Part shown: positions 51,157 through 61,099 of the stretch, piece after piece | Numbering within the stretch: position 1 is the stretch's first letter | Layout of the letters: every line of letters starts with the position of its first letter | Source: G963663315 sp965214205 | GTDB lineage: Bacteria > Pseudomonadota > Gammaproteobacteria > Arenicellales > Poriferihabitantaceae | Length of the DNA stretch: 64,000 bases | Direction of reading: 5' to 3' | Assembly: GCA_965214205.1 (NCBI GenBank) | Contig: OZ243941.1 | Span: 310,001-374,000 of the forward strand | Notes under the pieces: generated by a model | What the model was told of the DNA's origin: nothing | What the model saw: only the letters and a program-made list of their open reading frames with translations | Databases searched by the model: none | Translations under genes and position numbers: made by a program

Positions 51157-52451
51157 CAGGCCGCTGTTCTGGCAGCGTTTATCGAGCGGTCAATAATTTT
51201 CAGAATTCTGGATAAGGCGCCCTTGTTCTCATCAACAAACCCCTTGCCGTGAGAGCCGTATTGATTTCTCAGCACAGGGTCATTCACAAACCGGACGATC
51301 ACTTCGGCCAGCTCCTGCGCATCCATGACCTGGACTCCCGCTCCCCTTTCAAGCACCATGTCGGAGATTTCCTGGAAGTTGAACATGTGAGGGCCAAAAA
51401 TTACGGCCACACTGGCCGCACAGGCTTCGAGCAGGTTATGGCCTCCGGCGGGAACCAGGCTGCCGCCGATGTACGCGATATCACCCGCCGCGATCAGCAG
51501 GGTCAATTCCCCCATGGTATCCCCGATATAAATATCGACATCACTGTCAATAACCCCGCTTGATCGAGTCCTCAAAACGGTTTTGCAGTTCGACCGCAAA
51601 CAGAGTTTATACACCTTCCGAAAACGTTCCGGGTGTCTCGGCGCCAATACCAGCAACAAATCAGGGATCGCGCGTTTAGCCTCGAAAAAAGCCCGGAGCA
51701 CATGCGCTTCCTCCCCCTCACGGGTACTTCCGGCGACCAGTACCGGACGATCGAAACCCAGGTCCCGGCGCACTGATTGGGCGGCTTCCAGGGCGCTGGC
51801 CGGAATATCCAGCTCAAACTTCAGACTCCCGGTCACCTCGACACAATCCTGGTTGGCGCCAAGGTGGACCAGTCTTTCTGAGTCGGCCCGGGTTTGAGCC
51901 GCGAAATGATCAACCTTCCCCAGTATCGGGGAAATCAGCTTTTTGAACCGCAGATACCCCTCGTAGGATTTCTTCGAGAGTCTTGTGTTGGCGTAAATCA
52001 CCGGGATATTCCTGCCCCGACACTCCGCGATATAATTCGGCCAGATTTCCGTCTCCATGATGATTGCCATACATGGATTCAGCCGGTTCAAAAATCGTTT
52101 TACCGCACCCGGATAATCATAGGGAAGATAGCAATGATCCACTGTATGATTGAAATTCTGAACCACCCTGTCCGACCCGGTTGGCGTCATGGTCGTGATG
52201 ATAAACCGCCGATCAGGGTAATTCGCTTGCAACGCGTGGATCAGCGGAACTGCCGCGTTCACCTCGCCCACAGAAACCGCGTGAATCCATATCCGGTTGC
52301 CGCCACCGGATGGGTCGTCGGGATGCAGTCCGAACCCGAACCGCTGCGGCAGTCGATTGATATACCTGCGACTCCTGGAAATCCGGATGATCAATCGGAT
52401 CAACACCACAGGAAACGCGATATACAGGGCAATCTGGTAAAGTGTCAGCAC
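51156..52451 (-). CDS. waaA: WaaA, Kdo transferase
   Basis: A 431-residue inner-membrane glycosyltransferase that adds Kdo to lipid A. An N-terminal membrane anchor (about 4-22) is followed by the GT-B domains. IWIHAVSVGEVNA, TTMTPTGSDRV, METEIWPN (with the catalytic Glu region), GSTREGEE and GGSLVPAGGHNLLEA are canonical. This implies a lipopolysaccharide outer membrane. It is followed by the coupled yqaA. Confidence 0.96.
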   Translation of the reverse strand: MLTLYQIALYIAFPVVLIRLIIRISRSRRYINRLPQRFGFGLHPDDPSGGGNRIWIHAVSVGEVNAAVPLIHALQANYPDRRFIITTMTPTGSDRVVQNFNHTVDHCYLPYDYPGAVKRFLNRLNPCMAIIMETEIWPNYIAECRGRNIPVIYANTRLSKKSYEGYLRFKKLISPILGKVDHFAAQTRADSERLVHLGANQDCVEVTGSLKFELDIPASALEAAQSVRRDLGFDRPVLVAGSTREGEEAHVLRAFFEAKRAIPDLLLVLAPRHPERFRKVYKLCLRSNCKTVLRTRSSGVIDSDVDIYIGDTMGELTLLIAAGDIAYIGGSLVPAGGHNLLEACAASVAVIFGPHMFNFQEISDMVLERGAGVQVMDAQELAEVIVRFVNDPVLRNQYGSHGKGFVDENKGALSRILKIIDRSINAARTAA

Positions 52452-52458
52452 GGGACTC

Positions 52459-53400
52459 TTATTGATTGACCCAGTCCCTGGGAACCAGGAAATAATCGGT
52501 CAGCCTCGCCTCTTCACTGCCTGGCTCGGGTTGGAAGTCGTATCTCCACTCCACCCTGGGCGGCAAGGACATCAGTATCGATTCAGTGCGGCCCCTGGAC
52601 TGCAAGCCGAATAATGTGCCGCGGTCATAGACCAGATTGAACTCCACGTAGCGTCCTCTTCGATATTTCTGGAACTCCCGCTGTTTGCAAGTGAAGGGAT
52701 AATCCTTGCGCTTCTTTACAATAGGCAGGTAGGCATCCGCGAAACTGTTGCCGACGCTTTGCATGAAATCAAAGGATTTATCAAAGCCGAGTTCATTAAA
52801 ATCATCAAAAAACAACCCCCCGATGCCTCTTGGCTCATCACGGTGCCTGATCACAAAATACTCATCGCAACGCTGTTTGAAGGACGGGTAGAAATGATCA
52901 CCGAACCTCTGACAGGCATTGCGCGCTGTCCGGTGCCAGTGCACACAATCCTCGGTAAAACCGTAACAGGGCGTCAGATCATAGCCCCCGCCAAACCACC
53001 AGAGCGGTGAGTCCGACTCCGGGTCCGCGACAAAAAACCGTACATTCATGTGGCCCGCAGGGACATACGGGTTTCCCGGATGCAGGACAACCGATACGCC
53101 GGCTGCCTCGAACGGCTTGCCGGCAATCCCTTTTCTTGACAATGTCGATGCCGCGGGAAGCTGCTTCCCCGACACACGGGAAAAATTGACCCCGCCTTTT
53201 TCAAATACATCACCCTGTTCAACGATCCGGGTAATACCGCCTCCGCCGCCTTCGTGCCGCCACCTGTCCTCGCGAAATGAACAATCCGTTTCCAGTTCCC
53301 CGATTGCGGAACAAAGGCTGTTTTGCAGGCTTTCAAGGTAAACCGCAACGGCGTCCATGTCCGGAAATCCAGCTCCCCTGTTGACAAGACCACTGCTCAC
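52459..53400 (-). CDS. hemF: HemF, oxygen-dependent coproporphyrinogen III oxidase
   Basis: A 313-residue enzyme converting coproporphyrinogen III to protoporphyrinogen IX with O2. Signatures are GGGYDLTPCYGF, the FFVADP strand, RGIGGLFFDDF and the C-terminal VEWRYDFQP. Its presence indicates an aerobic heme route. It precedes waaA by eight bases and follows tsaC by 11 on the same strand. Confidence 0.97.
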   Translation of the reverse strand: MSSGLVNRGAGFPDMDAVAVYLESLQNSLCSAIGELETDCSFREDRWRHEGGGGGITRIVEQGDVFEKGGVNFSRVSGKQLPAASTLSRKGIAGKPFEAAGVSVVLHPGNPYVPAGHMNVRFFVADPESDSPLWWFGGGYDLTPCYGFTEDCVHWHRTARNACQRFGDHFYPSFKQRCDEYFVIRHRDEPRGIGGLFFDDFNELGFDKSFDFMQSVGNSFADAYLPIVKKRKDYPFTCKQREFQKYRRGRYVEFNLVYDRGTLFGLQSRGRTESILMSLPPRVEWRYDFQPEPGSEEARLTDYFLVPRDWVNQ

Positions 53401-53410
53401 GAGTCGTGCC

Positions 53411-53965
53411 TCAGGCCCGGATTACGGCGCCGCTGACCGCGTCGCGGATGACAGATGGCCGGGTATCGGCGCCGACCAGCCCTTCCATGATACAATCCAC
53501 TTCGCCACCGAACTCCAGATGGACCAACTCGGCGGTTCTCAAGGCTTTCCGGCGAGCGCGGTTTGCGCTGGTGGAGACAATCGCCATCCCCGCATTCCTG
53601 CAGAGCGCGCGAACCTCGGGATGCCGGGAGACCCTGATTGCGATGGATGCATGACTTCCCACGACCCAGCCTGAAATGCTTTTCCTCGCAGGCAACAGCC
53701 AGGTGCAAGGACCGGGCCAACTGGCCAAGACTTCCTGACGGGTTTCGGGCGGGAAGAATCTGACATATCTCATGACTCTGGAGATATGGTCTGAAACCAG
53801 TATCACTCCCTGTTCTTTTTTCCTGCGCTTGATATGGAGGATTCGACGGACTGCCTGGGAATTGTCCGGGTCGCACCCGAGCCCATAACAGGATTCTGTT
53901 GGATAGGCGACAACGCCTCCCTGCCTGATTATGGATGCCGCATCGCGTATTGACGCCAGATTCAA
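53411..53965 (-). CDS. tsaC: TsaC/YrdC, threonylcarbamoyl-AMP synthase
   Basis: A 184-residue YrdC-fold enzyme that makes the intermediate for tRNA t6A37. Conserved text: GGVVAYPTESCYGLGCDP, KRRKKEQG, CTWLLPARK and the STSANRARRKA loop. Location before hemF agrees with many gammaproteobacteria. Confidence 0.95.
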   Translation of the reverse strand: MNLASIRDAASIIRQGGVVAYPTESCYGLGCDPDNSQAVRRILHIKRRKKEQGVILVSDHISRVMRYVRFFPPETRQEVLASWPGPCTWLLPARKSISGWVVGSHASIAIRVSRHPEVRALCRNAGMAIVSTSANRARRKALRTAELVHLEFGGEVDCIMEGLVGADTRPSVIRDAVSGAVIRA

Positions 53966-53995
53966 CTTATTTCCGGTACGGTCGAAAACCCGATG

Positions 53996-54511
53996 TCACT
54001 TACCCAATGATTCCTGAAGGTTCCGGTTTTTCTCCATGACGCCCTGTGCGTTCCGTTCCCGTTCATTCCTGACCCTGGTTTCGACATCAGGGTCTGAAAC
54101 GCCCAGGATCTGGGCAGCGAGATAGCCGGCATTTTTTGCCCCCGCCTTGCCGATCGCGACACTGGCGACGGGAATGCCGCCCGGCATCTGTACGGTGGAC
54201 AACAGCGCGTCCTGACCATTCAGCGGCCCCCCGTCCATTGGCACCCCGATCACCGGTTTGACAGTCAGACTCGCGACCACGCCAGCGAGGTGCGCGGCGA
54301 GACCCGCCGCCGCGATAAACACCGCGCAGCCACGGGACTCGGCTTCTTTTACATATGAGTGGGTAGCGGCGGGAGTGCGATGCGCCGAAGTAACCCTGAC
54401 CTCCCAGGACACGCCCAGACTATCCAGCACGTCAAGAGTGGCGCGCATTACCGGCAGGTCTGAATCCGACCCCATTAAAACTGCAACAAACGGTTTATTC
54501 ATCTGTACCAT
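53996..54511 (-). CDS. purE: PurE, N5-carboxyaminoimidazole ribonucleotide mutase
   Basis: A 171-residue class I PurE. VLMGSDSDLPVM at the N-terminus, VTSAHRTPA with the catalytic His, and AAGLAAHLAGVVA are diagnostic. Residues after 155 form a charged tail. purK, the usual partner, is not beside it; purD lies 63 bases upstream. Confidence 0.96.
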   Translation of the reverse strand: MVQMNKPFVAVLMGSDSDLPVMRATLDVLDSLGVSWEVRVTSAHRTPAATHSYVKEAESRGCAVFIAAAGLAAHLAGVVASLTVKPVIGVPMDGGPLNGQDALLSTVQMPGGIPVASVAIGKAGAKNAGYLAAQILGVSDPDVETRVRNERERNAQGVMEKNRNLQESLGK

Positions 54512-54574
54512 AGAAATTGAGTTTGAATATCGTTAGCTGATCCGAACAGGATATCAGCCTCGTAGCCGGGTATT

Positions 54575-55867
54575 TTAACTGTTGTCGGGCACCGAATCTA
54601 TCGCACGGTGACCGATGTCGCTGCGAAACCAGCTTCCTGACCAATTGATCCGGTCCGTTGCCTGATAAACCCGACCCCGGCACTCTTTCATGGTTTCACC
54701 CAGAGCCGTCACACACAAGACCCTGCCGCCATTAGCTAACACCCGGTTGTCCTCAAACCGGGTTCCCGCATGAAAAATTTTAAGATCATCCGAATCCAGC
54801 CCGTCCAGGCCACTGATCACCTCGCCTTTTTGATATTCGCCGGGATACCCACGAGCCGCCATCACCACCCCCAATCCCGGGCGATGATCCCATACCGCTG
54901 TTTCCTGATCCAGTTTCTGATCAAGCGCGGCCAGACAATGCGCCACGATATCGGATTGCATCCGCATCAGCACGGGCTGCGTTTCCGGATCCCCGAACCG
55001 GCAATTGAACTCCAGAACTCTGGGAACCGAATCATCCCCGATCATCAGACCGGCGTACAGAAATCCGGTATAGGGCATGCCTTCGGATCTCAAACCGTCT
55101 ATGGTGGGCCGGATAATGCGGTCCATCACACGGGCATGGATTTCGTTGGTCAGGCCGGGGGCAGGAGAACAGGCCCCCATTCCTCCGGTATTCGGGCCGG
55201 TATCGCCGTCACCGGCTTTCTTGTAATCCTGGCTCGAAGCCATCGGCAGGATGTTTTTCCCGTCCGCCATACAGATAAAACTGGCTTCCTCACCGTGCAG
55301 GAATTGTTCGATCACGACCCGATGCCCGGCCTCACCGAACCGGTTTCCGGTCAACATATCCCTGACCGCCTGTTCGGCCTGTTGCCGGTTTTCGGCAATA
55401 ATCACCCCCTTGCCCGCGGCTAGACCATCCGCCTTGACCACCAGTGGACAACGGGCCGTCCGCAGATAGTCCAGCGCCGGACCCGTCTCGACAAAACTCT
55501 CGAAAGCCGCGGTAGGAATCGAATGACGGGCAAGGAACCGCTTGGAAAAGGTTTTCGACCCTTCCAGTCGAGACGCGGACTCACCGGGGCCGAAACATTT
55601 GAGTCCGGCCGCCTTGAACGCGTCGGCAATGCCCAGTACCAGAGGGGCTTCCGGGCCGATAATCGTCAGTCCGATTTCGTTGTCCCTGGCGAACCGAATC
55701 AGCCCGCCAATATCTGTGGCCGCCAGATCCACATTGTGGATGCCGTCCTCCGTGGCCGTCCCCGCGTTACCGGGCGCCGCGTATACTTCCCTCACCAAAG
55801 GCGACCGGGCCGCTTTCCACGCCAGCGCATGCTCCCTTCCTCCGCCACCCACTATCAGTACTTTCAT
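54575..55867 (-). CDS. purD: PurD, phosphoribosylamine-glycine ligase
   Basis: A 430-residue ATP-grasp enzyme of purine synthesis. VLIVGGGGREHALAW opens the protein. Then come VVKADGLAAGKGVIIA, FNCRFGDPETQ and a C-terminal B-type domain. It starts six bases after the unusual multi-domain gene and belongs to a purH-...-purD-purE leftward series. Confidence 0.97.
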   Translation of the reverse strand: MKVLIVGGGGREHALAWKAARSPLVREVYAAPGNAGTATEDGIHNVDLAATDIGGLIRFARDNEIGLTIIGPEAPLVLGIADAFKAAGLKCFGPGESASRLEGSKTFSKRFLARHSIPTAAFESFVETGPALDYLRTARCPLVVKADGLAAGKGVIIAENRQQAEQAVRDMLTGNRFGEAGHRVVIEQFLHGEEASFICMADGKNILPMASSQDYKKAGDGDTGPNTGGMGACSPAPGLTNEIHARVMDRIIRPTIDGLRSEGMPYTGFLYAGLMIGDDSVPRVLEFNCRFGDPETQPVLMRMQSDIVAHCLAALDQKLDQETAVWDHRPGLGVVMAARGYPGEYQKGEVISGLDGLDSDDLKIFHAGTRFEDNRVLANGGRVLCVTALGETMKECRGRVYQATDRINWSGSWFRSDIGHRAIDSVPDNS

Positions 55868-55873
55868 GCTGTT

Positions 55874-57160
55874 TTATTGCCTGAGATCCACTGCCTGAAG
55901 AATGTCATCGCCTGTACCATAAGTCTGGTCGGGCCCCGCCGAAAACAGAACATAGCGATCCACTTCCTGCGTGACCAGAATTTCATTTCCCCAACCATCA
56001 GTGTATTCCCCCTGATTCAATTTTTCGATAAATCCAGTCACCGCCGCATTATTGTCCGTATTTCCTTTGGTGACAATCAGCAATTTCAGGGTGGTCGCCA
56101 GATAGCTTAATGTCAACGAGGATTCGACCAGCCCGGCGCCGCTCTGCGGGGTCACATTGACAACCGCCCCATCCCGGGTGACCTGTGTGCCGGAGCCAGG
56201 CAATACCCCCGCTATTTCCTCGCCGTATTCTTCCACAAACTGACGCGCCACATGATTCCCCATCCATACCGACAATACGATCATGATAACCACACCGACC
56301 CAGACCATACCTTTGCTGACCCCTCCCCCGGACATGTAATCGCTCTTCATTTCAGGGTGTTCCATTGCCCGATGCACTCCGAAAACCGCTTTCCTGTAGT
56401 ACAACCAGTTTGCCACACAAGGCCAGAAAAACAGCCAGAACAGGGAAAAAATTGACCCCGGACTCCCCGTCGCCATGAGCGTCACGCTGGTTCCGACAAT
56501 CAGGTAAAATGTAGCCACAAGCCACATCTTGCGGTACAACGCCCAAAAGAAAAAGAAGAAGAAAGCCGGCCAATGCCAGGACAATCTGAATGATGGCCGG
56601 GCAGGATCCCCGAAGCGGGCGAACTGGCGCCGGTAGTAATCCGTATTGACATAGACAAACCCCATCAGAAGACCCTGCACCTCCTCATACTCCCGGCTGC
56701 CAGAGGAATCTTCCCCTTCGGAGCGGCCCGCTCTTTCCGGATGGTCTTCCCTTTCGGCGGAATCTGCCTTTTCGGAGCGGTCTTCCCTTTCGGGGTGATC
56801 CTCCCGCTCAGAGTGTTCTTCGTGGATAATTTCCATCTTCCGGCCGACTGTCTCCTCGGCTACCTCCTCAGCCTCCTCAACTACCCCTTCGACTATTTCC
56901 TCGACGGTTTTCTCGATCCTGATTTCCCTGATCTCACACTGTGCGCCGATGCGTTCGATTTTGCGGCATAGTTCGGTCGCCTGGCTTTCGCTATACTCTT
57001 TCTTAAGCGGTGTCGGATGCCCCTGCAAGACTCGCTCCATCGCAGCCGCAGTCGAATTGAACAGACCGGCCAATCCCTCCAGCGCCTCGTCACGGCTCCG
57101 CTCCGGGAGCGTCTTTCCGCTTAAAACAACCTTGTATCCGGGTTCTTCTGCTTTATTCAT
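55874..57160 (-). CDS. Multi-domain membrane protein: L7/L12-like + acidic repeats + DUF2628-like + pseudopilin-like tail
   Basis: A 428-residue protein of mosaic build. Residues 8-82 resemble a small alpha/beta domain found in front of DUF2628/DUF805 proteins (YKVVLSG...GHPTPLKK...IERIGAQCEI). Residues 114-155 are an acidic run with a six-residue period. Residues 196-300 hold a Phe-rich DUF2628-like core (WPAFFFFFFWALYRKMW) with three to four membrane helices. The tail near 385-418 reads TDGWGNEI...LFSAGPDQTYGTGDD, like the end of GspG-type pseudopilins. No function is assigned. It sits between purH and purD with tight spacing, implying cotranscription. Confidence 0.7.
   Translation of the reverse strand: MNKAEEPGYKVVLSGKTLPERSRDEALEGLAGLFNSTAAAMERVLQGHPTPLKKEYSESQATELCRKIERIGAQCEIREIRIEKTVEEIVEGVVEEAEEVAEETVGRKMEIIHEEHSEREDHPEREDRSEKADSAEREDHPERAGRSEGEDSSGSREYEEVQGLLMGFVYVNTDYYRRQFARFGDPARPSFRLSWHWPAFFFFFFWALYRKMWLVATFYLIVGTSVTLMATGSPGSIFSLFWLFFWPCVANWLYYRKAVFGVHRAMEHPEMKSDYMSGGGVSKGMVWVGVVIMIVLSVWMGNHVARQFVEEYGEEIAGVLPGSGTQVTRDGAVVNVTPQSGAGLVESSLTLSYLATTLKLLIVTKGNTDNNAAVTGFIEKLNQGEYTDGWGNEILVTQEVDRYVLFSAGPDQTYGTGDDILQAVDLRQ
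56696..56821 (-). repeat. Degenerate 18-bp tandem repeat encoding a hexapeptide
   Basis: About seven imperfect copies of an 18-bp unit encode hexapeptides such as EDHPER, EDRSEK and ADSAER within the multi-domain membrane protein. EDHPER occurs twice. The reading phase is kept throughout, so copy-number change would not break the frame. Confidence 0.7.
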
Positions 57161-57184
57161 TTGATTCGATGGAAAACTTGAGGA

Positions 57185-58765
57185 TCAGTGCCTGAAATGA
57201 CGCATCCCGGTAAATATCATGGCAATGTCATGCTCATCCGCCGCCGCAATCACCTCGGCATCGCGCCTGGAACCGCCCGGCTGAATCACCGCCCGGACGC
57301 CAGCGCCAGCCGCATTGTCCAGACCATCACGAAACGGGAAAAACGCATCCGACGCCATCACGGCTCCCTCGACCCGCAATCCCGCATGCTGCGCTTTTAT
57401 GGCCGCGATCCTGGCCGAATTGACCCGGCTCATCTGCCCCGCGCCAACCCCTATGGTCGCATTATCCGAAGCATAGACAATGGCGTTTGACTTGACGTAT
57501 TTCGCCACTTTCCAGGAAAACAGCAAATCCCTCATTTCATCCTCGTCCGGATGGCGTTTCGTCACCACCTCCAGATTTTGATAAAGAGCGGTGTCAATCT
57601 GCTGTACCAGCAACCCTCCATTGACCTTTTTGAAATCCAGGGTTTCCCCGGCGAGCGCGGATACCTCCCCACTCCCGGTTGCGCACGCCAGCGCCCGGAC
57701 ATCCCGCTTGTCCCTGAGCGCCTGTCTGGCTCCATCCGTTATTTGCGGAGCAATAATGACCTCCACAAACTGTTGCTCGACAATGGCCCTGGCGGTTTCG
57801 GCTTCCAGTTCAGTATCAAAGGCCACTATACCGCCAAACGCGGATTCAGGATCCGTGCGCCAGGCGCGCCGGTAAGCTTCCTCCTGCGAATCTCTGACCG
57901 CGACGCCACATGGATTGGCGTGTTTCACAATGGTACAGGCATAACCATCTCCACCTGAAAACTGCTTGACGCATTCAAACGCGGCATCGGTATCCGCAAT
58001 ATTATTGTAGGACAACTCCTTACCCTGAATTTGCACGGCAGCCGAAACGCTTGTCCGGCCGGGGTTGCGGCCGATATAAAAAGCGCCCGCCTGATGAGGG
58101 TTTTCGCCGTAACGCATTTCCTGTTTCTTGATATATTGCTGATTGAGTGTCCGTGGAAACCGACCGGAGCCCCGCTTCGACAGCGTCCCCAGATAGTTGG
58201 CGACGGCGCCGTCATAATCTGCAGTATGTTCAAACGCCTTCACGGCCAGATCAAACCGCAACTCATCTGAAACAGCGCCGCCATTCTCCTCCAGTTCCCG
58301 CGTCACCCGGCTGTAATCATCAGCATCCACAACCACTGCCACATCGGCATGATTTTTAGCGGCCGCGCGCAACAGCGCAGGACCGCCAATATCAATATTT
58401 TCAATCGCCTGGGCCAGACTGCAATCGGGTCTGGAAACGGTTTCCCGGAATGGATACAGATTGACCACCACCAGGTCAATCGGCTGGATATTGTTCGATG
58501 CCATGACCTCGTCATCCATCCCGCGACGACCGAGAATTCCGCCATGGATAACCGGATGCAGGGTCTTTACCCGGCCATCCATCATTTCCGGGAACCCGGT
58601 ATGTTCACTGACCTCAACGACAGGAATGCCTTCTTTGGCAAGCAGGCTTGCGGTTCCACCGGTCGATAATATCTCTATGTCATGTCTGGACAGGGCCTTG
58701 GCCAGTTCGACAAGATTCTGTTTATCAGAAACACTGATCAGCGCTCTGCGGATGATTCTGGTCAT
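57185..58765 (-). CDS. purH: PurH, AICAR transformylase / IMP cyclohydrolase
   Basis: A 526-residue bifunctional enzyme for the last two purine steps. The N-terminal cyclohydrolase part has ALISVSDK and MMDGRVKTLHPVIHGGIL. The C-terminal transformylase part has the KHANPCGVA motif and DAFFPFRDGLD. Length is standard. purH and purD are here separated by an unrelated gene, where in many gammaproteobacteria they are adjacent. Confidence 0.98.
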   Translation of the reverse strand: MTRIIRRALISVSDKQNLVELAKALSRHDIEILSTGGTASLLAKEGIPVVEVSEHTGFPEMMDGRVKTLHPVIHGGILGRRGMDDEVMASNNIQPIDLVVVNLYPFRETVSRPDCSLAQAIENIDIGGPALLRAAAKNHADVAVVVDADDYSRVTRELEENGGAVSDELRFDLAVKAFEHTADYDGAVANYLGTLSKRGSGRFPRTLNQQYIKKQEMRYGENPHQAGAFYIGRNPGRTSVSAAVQIQGKELSYNNIADTDAAFECVKQFSGGDGYACTIVKHANPCGVAVRDSQEEAYRRAWRTDPESAFGGIVAFDTELEAETARAIVEQQFVEVIIAPQITDGARQALRDKRDVRALACATGSGEVSALAGETLDFKKVNGGLLVQQIDTALYQNLEVVTKRHPDEDEMRDLLFSWKVAKYVKSNAIVYASDNATIGVGAGQMSRVNSARIAAIKAQHAGLRVEGAVMASDAFFPFRDGLDNAAGAGVRAVIQPGGSRRDAEVIAAADEHDIAMIFTGMRHFRH

Positions 58766-58840
58766 TTTAAATTCCCATTTTATCTGTTTCCCCGTACCGG
58801 AGCATATCTCGATATTACCTTATACCCCGGATAGCGAGCT

Positions 58841-59674
58841 TCAATCCGTAACAATATTAACGGCAAACCCGACTGCTTTTTCATGAGGTCTGGCAAGGTC
58901 AAACAACAAGGATACCAGTTCGCCATCACCCACCATGTTTTCACTGCCTGCCGCCAGATAGGATTGCGGGGGGAAAGACCTGCGTCCGACTACCCGTCCC
59001 GCACGGTCTGTCAAGGTAATCCGCAAATCAGGATAAGGCTGGGAATATCCGGCCCGGTTGAACAGTTTCACGGTAACACGAAGCGCATCGGGTTGATCTG
59101 GATGCAGATCGACTTTCGTATCGGCAAGAGTGAACAGGTCAGGGGATTCCAGCGGCGGCAGCTCACAGCTTGCGACCTTGCAAAATCCAACCAGATACTT
59201 GCGAAAGGACTGATCCTGGGCGAACTTCTCCACATAAAAATACTTTATCTGTAACGACAACAATATAAAAAGGCCCACAGAAGCAACACACCACGCCAGC
59301 GCAATCAATGGTTCACGTCGGTCCTTGATGTATTCATACGCCGTATTCTCGCTCGCCCAGGCCAATGGCACTTCTTCCAGTACGGGCTGTATCTGAGGTG
59401 TTGGTTCATTCACCTGATCGGCCTTCTCCTCCGAGGCGCGGTTGTCCCCGGCTGTATATGCCATGTCCTGGTCCCGCACATCCTCTATATCCGGGGGTCG
59501 GGCTGTCTCAAAAACAAATCCCGGGTCGGTTTTCGAGACCGTGTTGATACGTGAATCAAACACTTCACGGCAGGCGTAACAACGAAAGAGAGCGGACGGA
59601 CGGCGCAGATTTTCCTCGGACAAACGAAAAATGGTATGGCATTGCGGGCAGCGGCAAAAACGATTTTCACTCAT
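58841..59674 (-). CDS. Zinc-ribbon / DUF3426 membrane protein
   Basis: A 277-residue protein beginning with an MJ0042-type zinc ribbon: CRCPQCHTIFRLSEENL, then FRCYACREVF. An acidic linker, one transmembrane helix near 150-170, and a C-terminal DUF3426 domain with SCELPPLESPDLF and YSQPYPDLRITLTDRAGRVVGRRSFPP follow. Such proteins often lie beside prmA or accC; function unknown. The ATG at 59674 gives the usual MSENRF start. Confidence 0.85.
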   Translation of the reverse strand: MSENRFCRCPQCHTIFRLSEENLRRPSALFRCYACREVFDSRINTVSKTDPGFVFETARPPDIEDVRDQDMAYTAGDNRASEEKADQVNEPTPQIQPVLEEVPLAWASENTAYEYIKDRREPLIALAWCVASVGLFILLSLQIKYFYVEKFAQDQSFRKYLVGFCKVASCELPPLESPDLFTLADTKVDLHPDQPDALRVTVKLFNRAGYSQPYPDLRITLTDRAGRVVGRRSFPPQSYLAAGSENMVGDGELVSLLFDLARPHEKAVGFAVNIVTD

Positions 59675-59728
59675 ATACTTGACTGCAACTTGATTGGGTG
59701 ACGGCATCTACCAACATCTGACCAACAC

Positions 59729-61081
59729 TCAAGTAATGGAGAATTTCTTCTCCAGATAATGAATATCACAACCCCCCTTGATAAAACCGGGGTCCTGAAC
59801 CAGTTCCCGATGCAACGGGATATTGGTTTTTATTCCTTCCACCACCATTTCCTGCAATGCGCCGCTCATCCTCGACAACGCTTCGGTCCGATGCATGCCA
59901 TGGGTAATCACTTTTCCGATCATGGAATCATAATAAGGAGGAACCACATAGTAACTATAGACATGGGAATCAACCCGAACTCCCGGGCCTCCGGCCATGT
60001 GATACTGCGTAATCTGTCCCGGTGAAGGCATGAATGTGTTCGGGTCTTCCGCGTTGATGCGGCATTCGAACGCATGTCCGTTCAACTGAATCTGGTCCTG
60101 TGTAAACCGCAGTTTCTGCCCATCCGCAACCCGAATCTGCTCCTGCAGCAAGTCGATGCCTGTAATCATTTCCGTTACCGGATGCTCAACCTGAATCCGG
60201 GTATTCATCTCGATAAAGTAAAACTCCCCGTCCTGATAAAGAAATTCGAAGGTGCCAACACCCCGATATCCAATCTGCTTGCAGGCATCCACACAGATTT
60301 TGCCGATTTCAGATTTTTTCTCCTCGCAAATATCCGGAGCGGGCGCTTCCTCAATCACTTTTTGATGTTTTCTTTGCATGGAACAATCACGGTCACCCAG
60401 ATGAACTGCATTACCAAAAGTATCTGCCAGCACCTGGATTTCGACATGCCTGGGCGCCTCAAGGAACCGCTCCATATACAAAACATCATTGCCAAATGCC
60501 GCAGACGCTTCCTGTCTGGTGGTATTGATTGTATCGGACAGTCCTGATTCATCCCGCACGACTCGCATTCCCCGGCCACCCCCACCACCGGATGCCTTCA
60601 GCATCAGCGGATATCCGATTCGCTCTGCCAGCGCTCCCACTCCATCCATATCCCTGGGTAAGGGCCCATCAGACCCCGGAACACAAGGCACGTTGGCCGC
60701 GCGCATGGCGGCAATGGCAGAAATCTTGTCCCCCATCGTTCTGATTGTGCCGGCAGTCGGCCCGACAAATACAAATCCGCTTCGCTCAACCTGTTCCGCG
60801 AAATTCGGATTTTCAGAAAGAAAACCGTAACCGGGATGTATCGCATTCGCCTCGGTCACTTCCGCCGCCGCAATGACCGAAGCGATATTGAGGTAGCTGT
60901 CCGCGGCAGAGGCTGGCCCAATGCACACAGACTCATCCGCCAGACGCACATACTTGGCGTCCTTGTCCGCCTCGGAATGCAGCGCCACCGTCAATATATC
61001 CAGTTGCCGGCAAGCGCGAAGAATTCGCAACGCGATCTCACCACGATTGGCAATAACCAGTTTTTTGATCTGGTTCATCAT
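59729..61081 (-). CDS. accC: AccC, biotin carboxylase
   Basis: A 450-residue ATP-grasp enzyme that carboxylates biotin on AccB. Motifs: VIANRGEIALRILRA, GYGFLSENPNFA, KASGGGGGRGMRVV, EAPAP and the active-site FIEMNTRIQVEHPVTE. Two ATGs (61081, 61078) are equally possible. An upstream TTG frame is unlikely. It follows accB by 18 bases. Confidence 0.97.
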   Translation of the reverse strand: MMNQIKKLVIANRGEIALRILRACRQLDILTVALHSEADKDAKYVRLADESVCIGPASAADSYLNIASVIAAAEVTEANAIHPGYGFLSENPNFAEQVERSGFVFVGPTAGTIRTMGDKISAIAAMRAANVPCVPGSDGPLPRDMDGVGALAERIGYPLMLKASGGGGGRGMRVVRDESGLSDTINTTRQEASAAFGNDVLYMERFLEAPRHVEIQVLADTFGNAVHLGDRDCSMQRKHQKVIEEAPAPDICEEKKSEIGKICVDACKQIGYRGVGTFEFLYQDGEFYFIEMNTRIQVEHPVTEMITGIDLLQEQIRVADGQKLRFTQDQIQLNGHAFECRINAEDPNTFMPSPGQITQYHMAGGPGVRVDSHVYSYYVVPPYYDSMIGKVITHGMHRTEALSRMSGALQEMVVEGIKTNIPLHRELVQDPGFIKGGCDIHYLEKKFSIT

Positions 61082-61099
61082 ATCAACCAATAAAACAGA

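Noticed and set aside
56696..56821. Possible CRISPR or regulatory repeat array
   Set aside because: The 18-bp periodicity is explained by a degenerate hexapeptide repeat inside an open reading frame, with no spacers.
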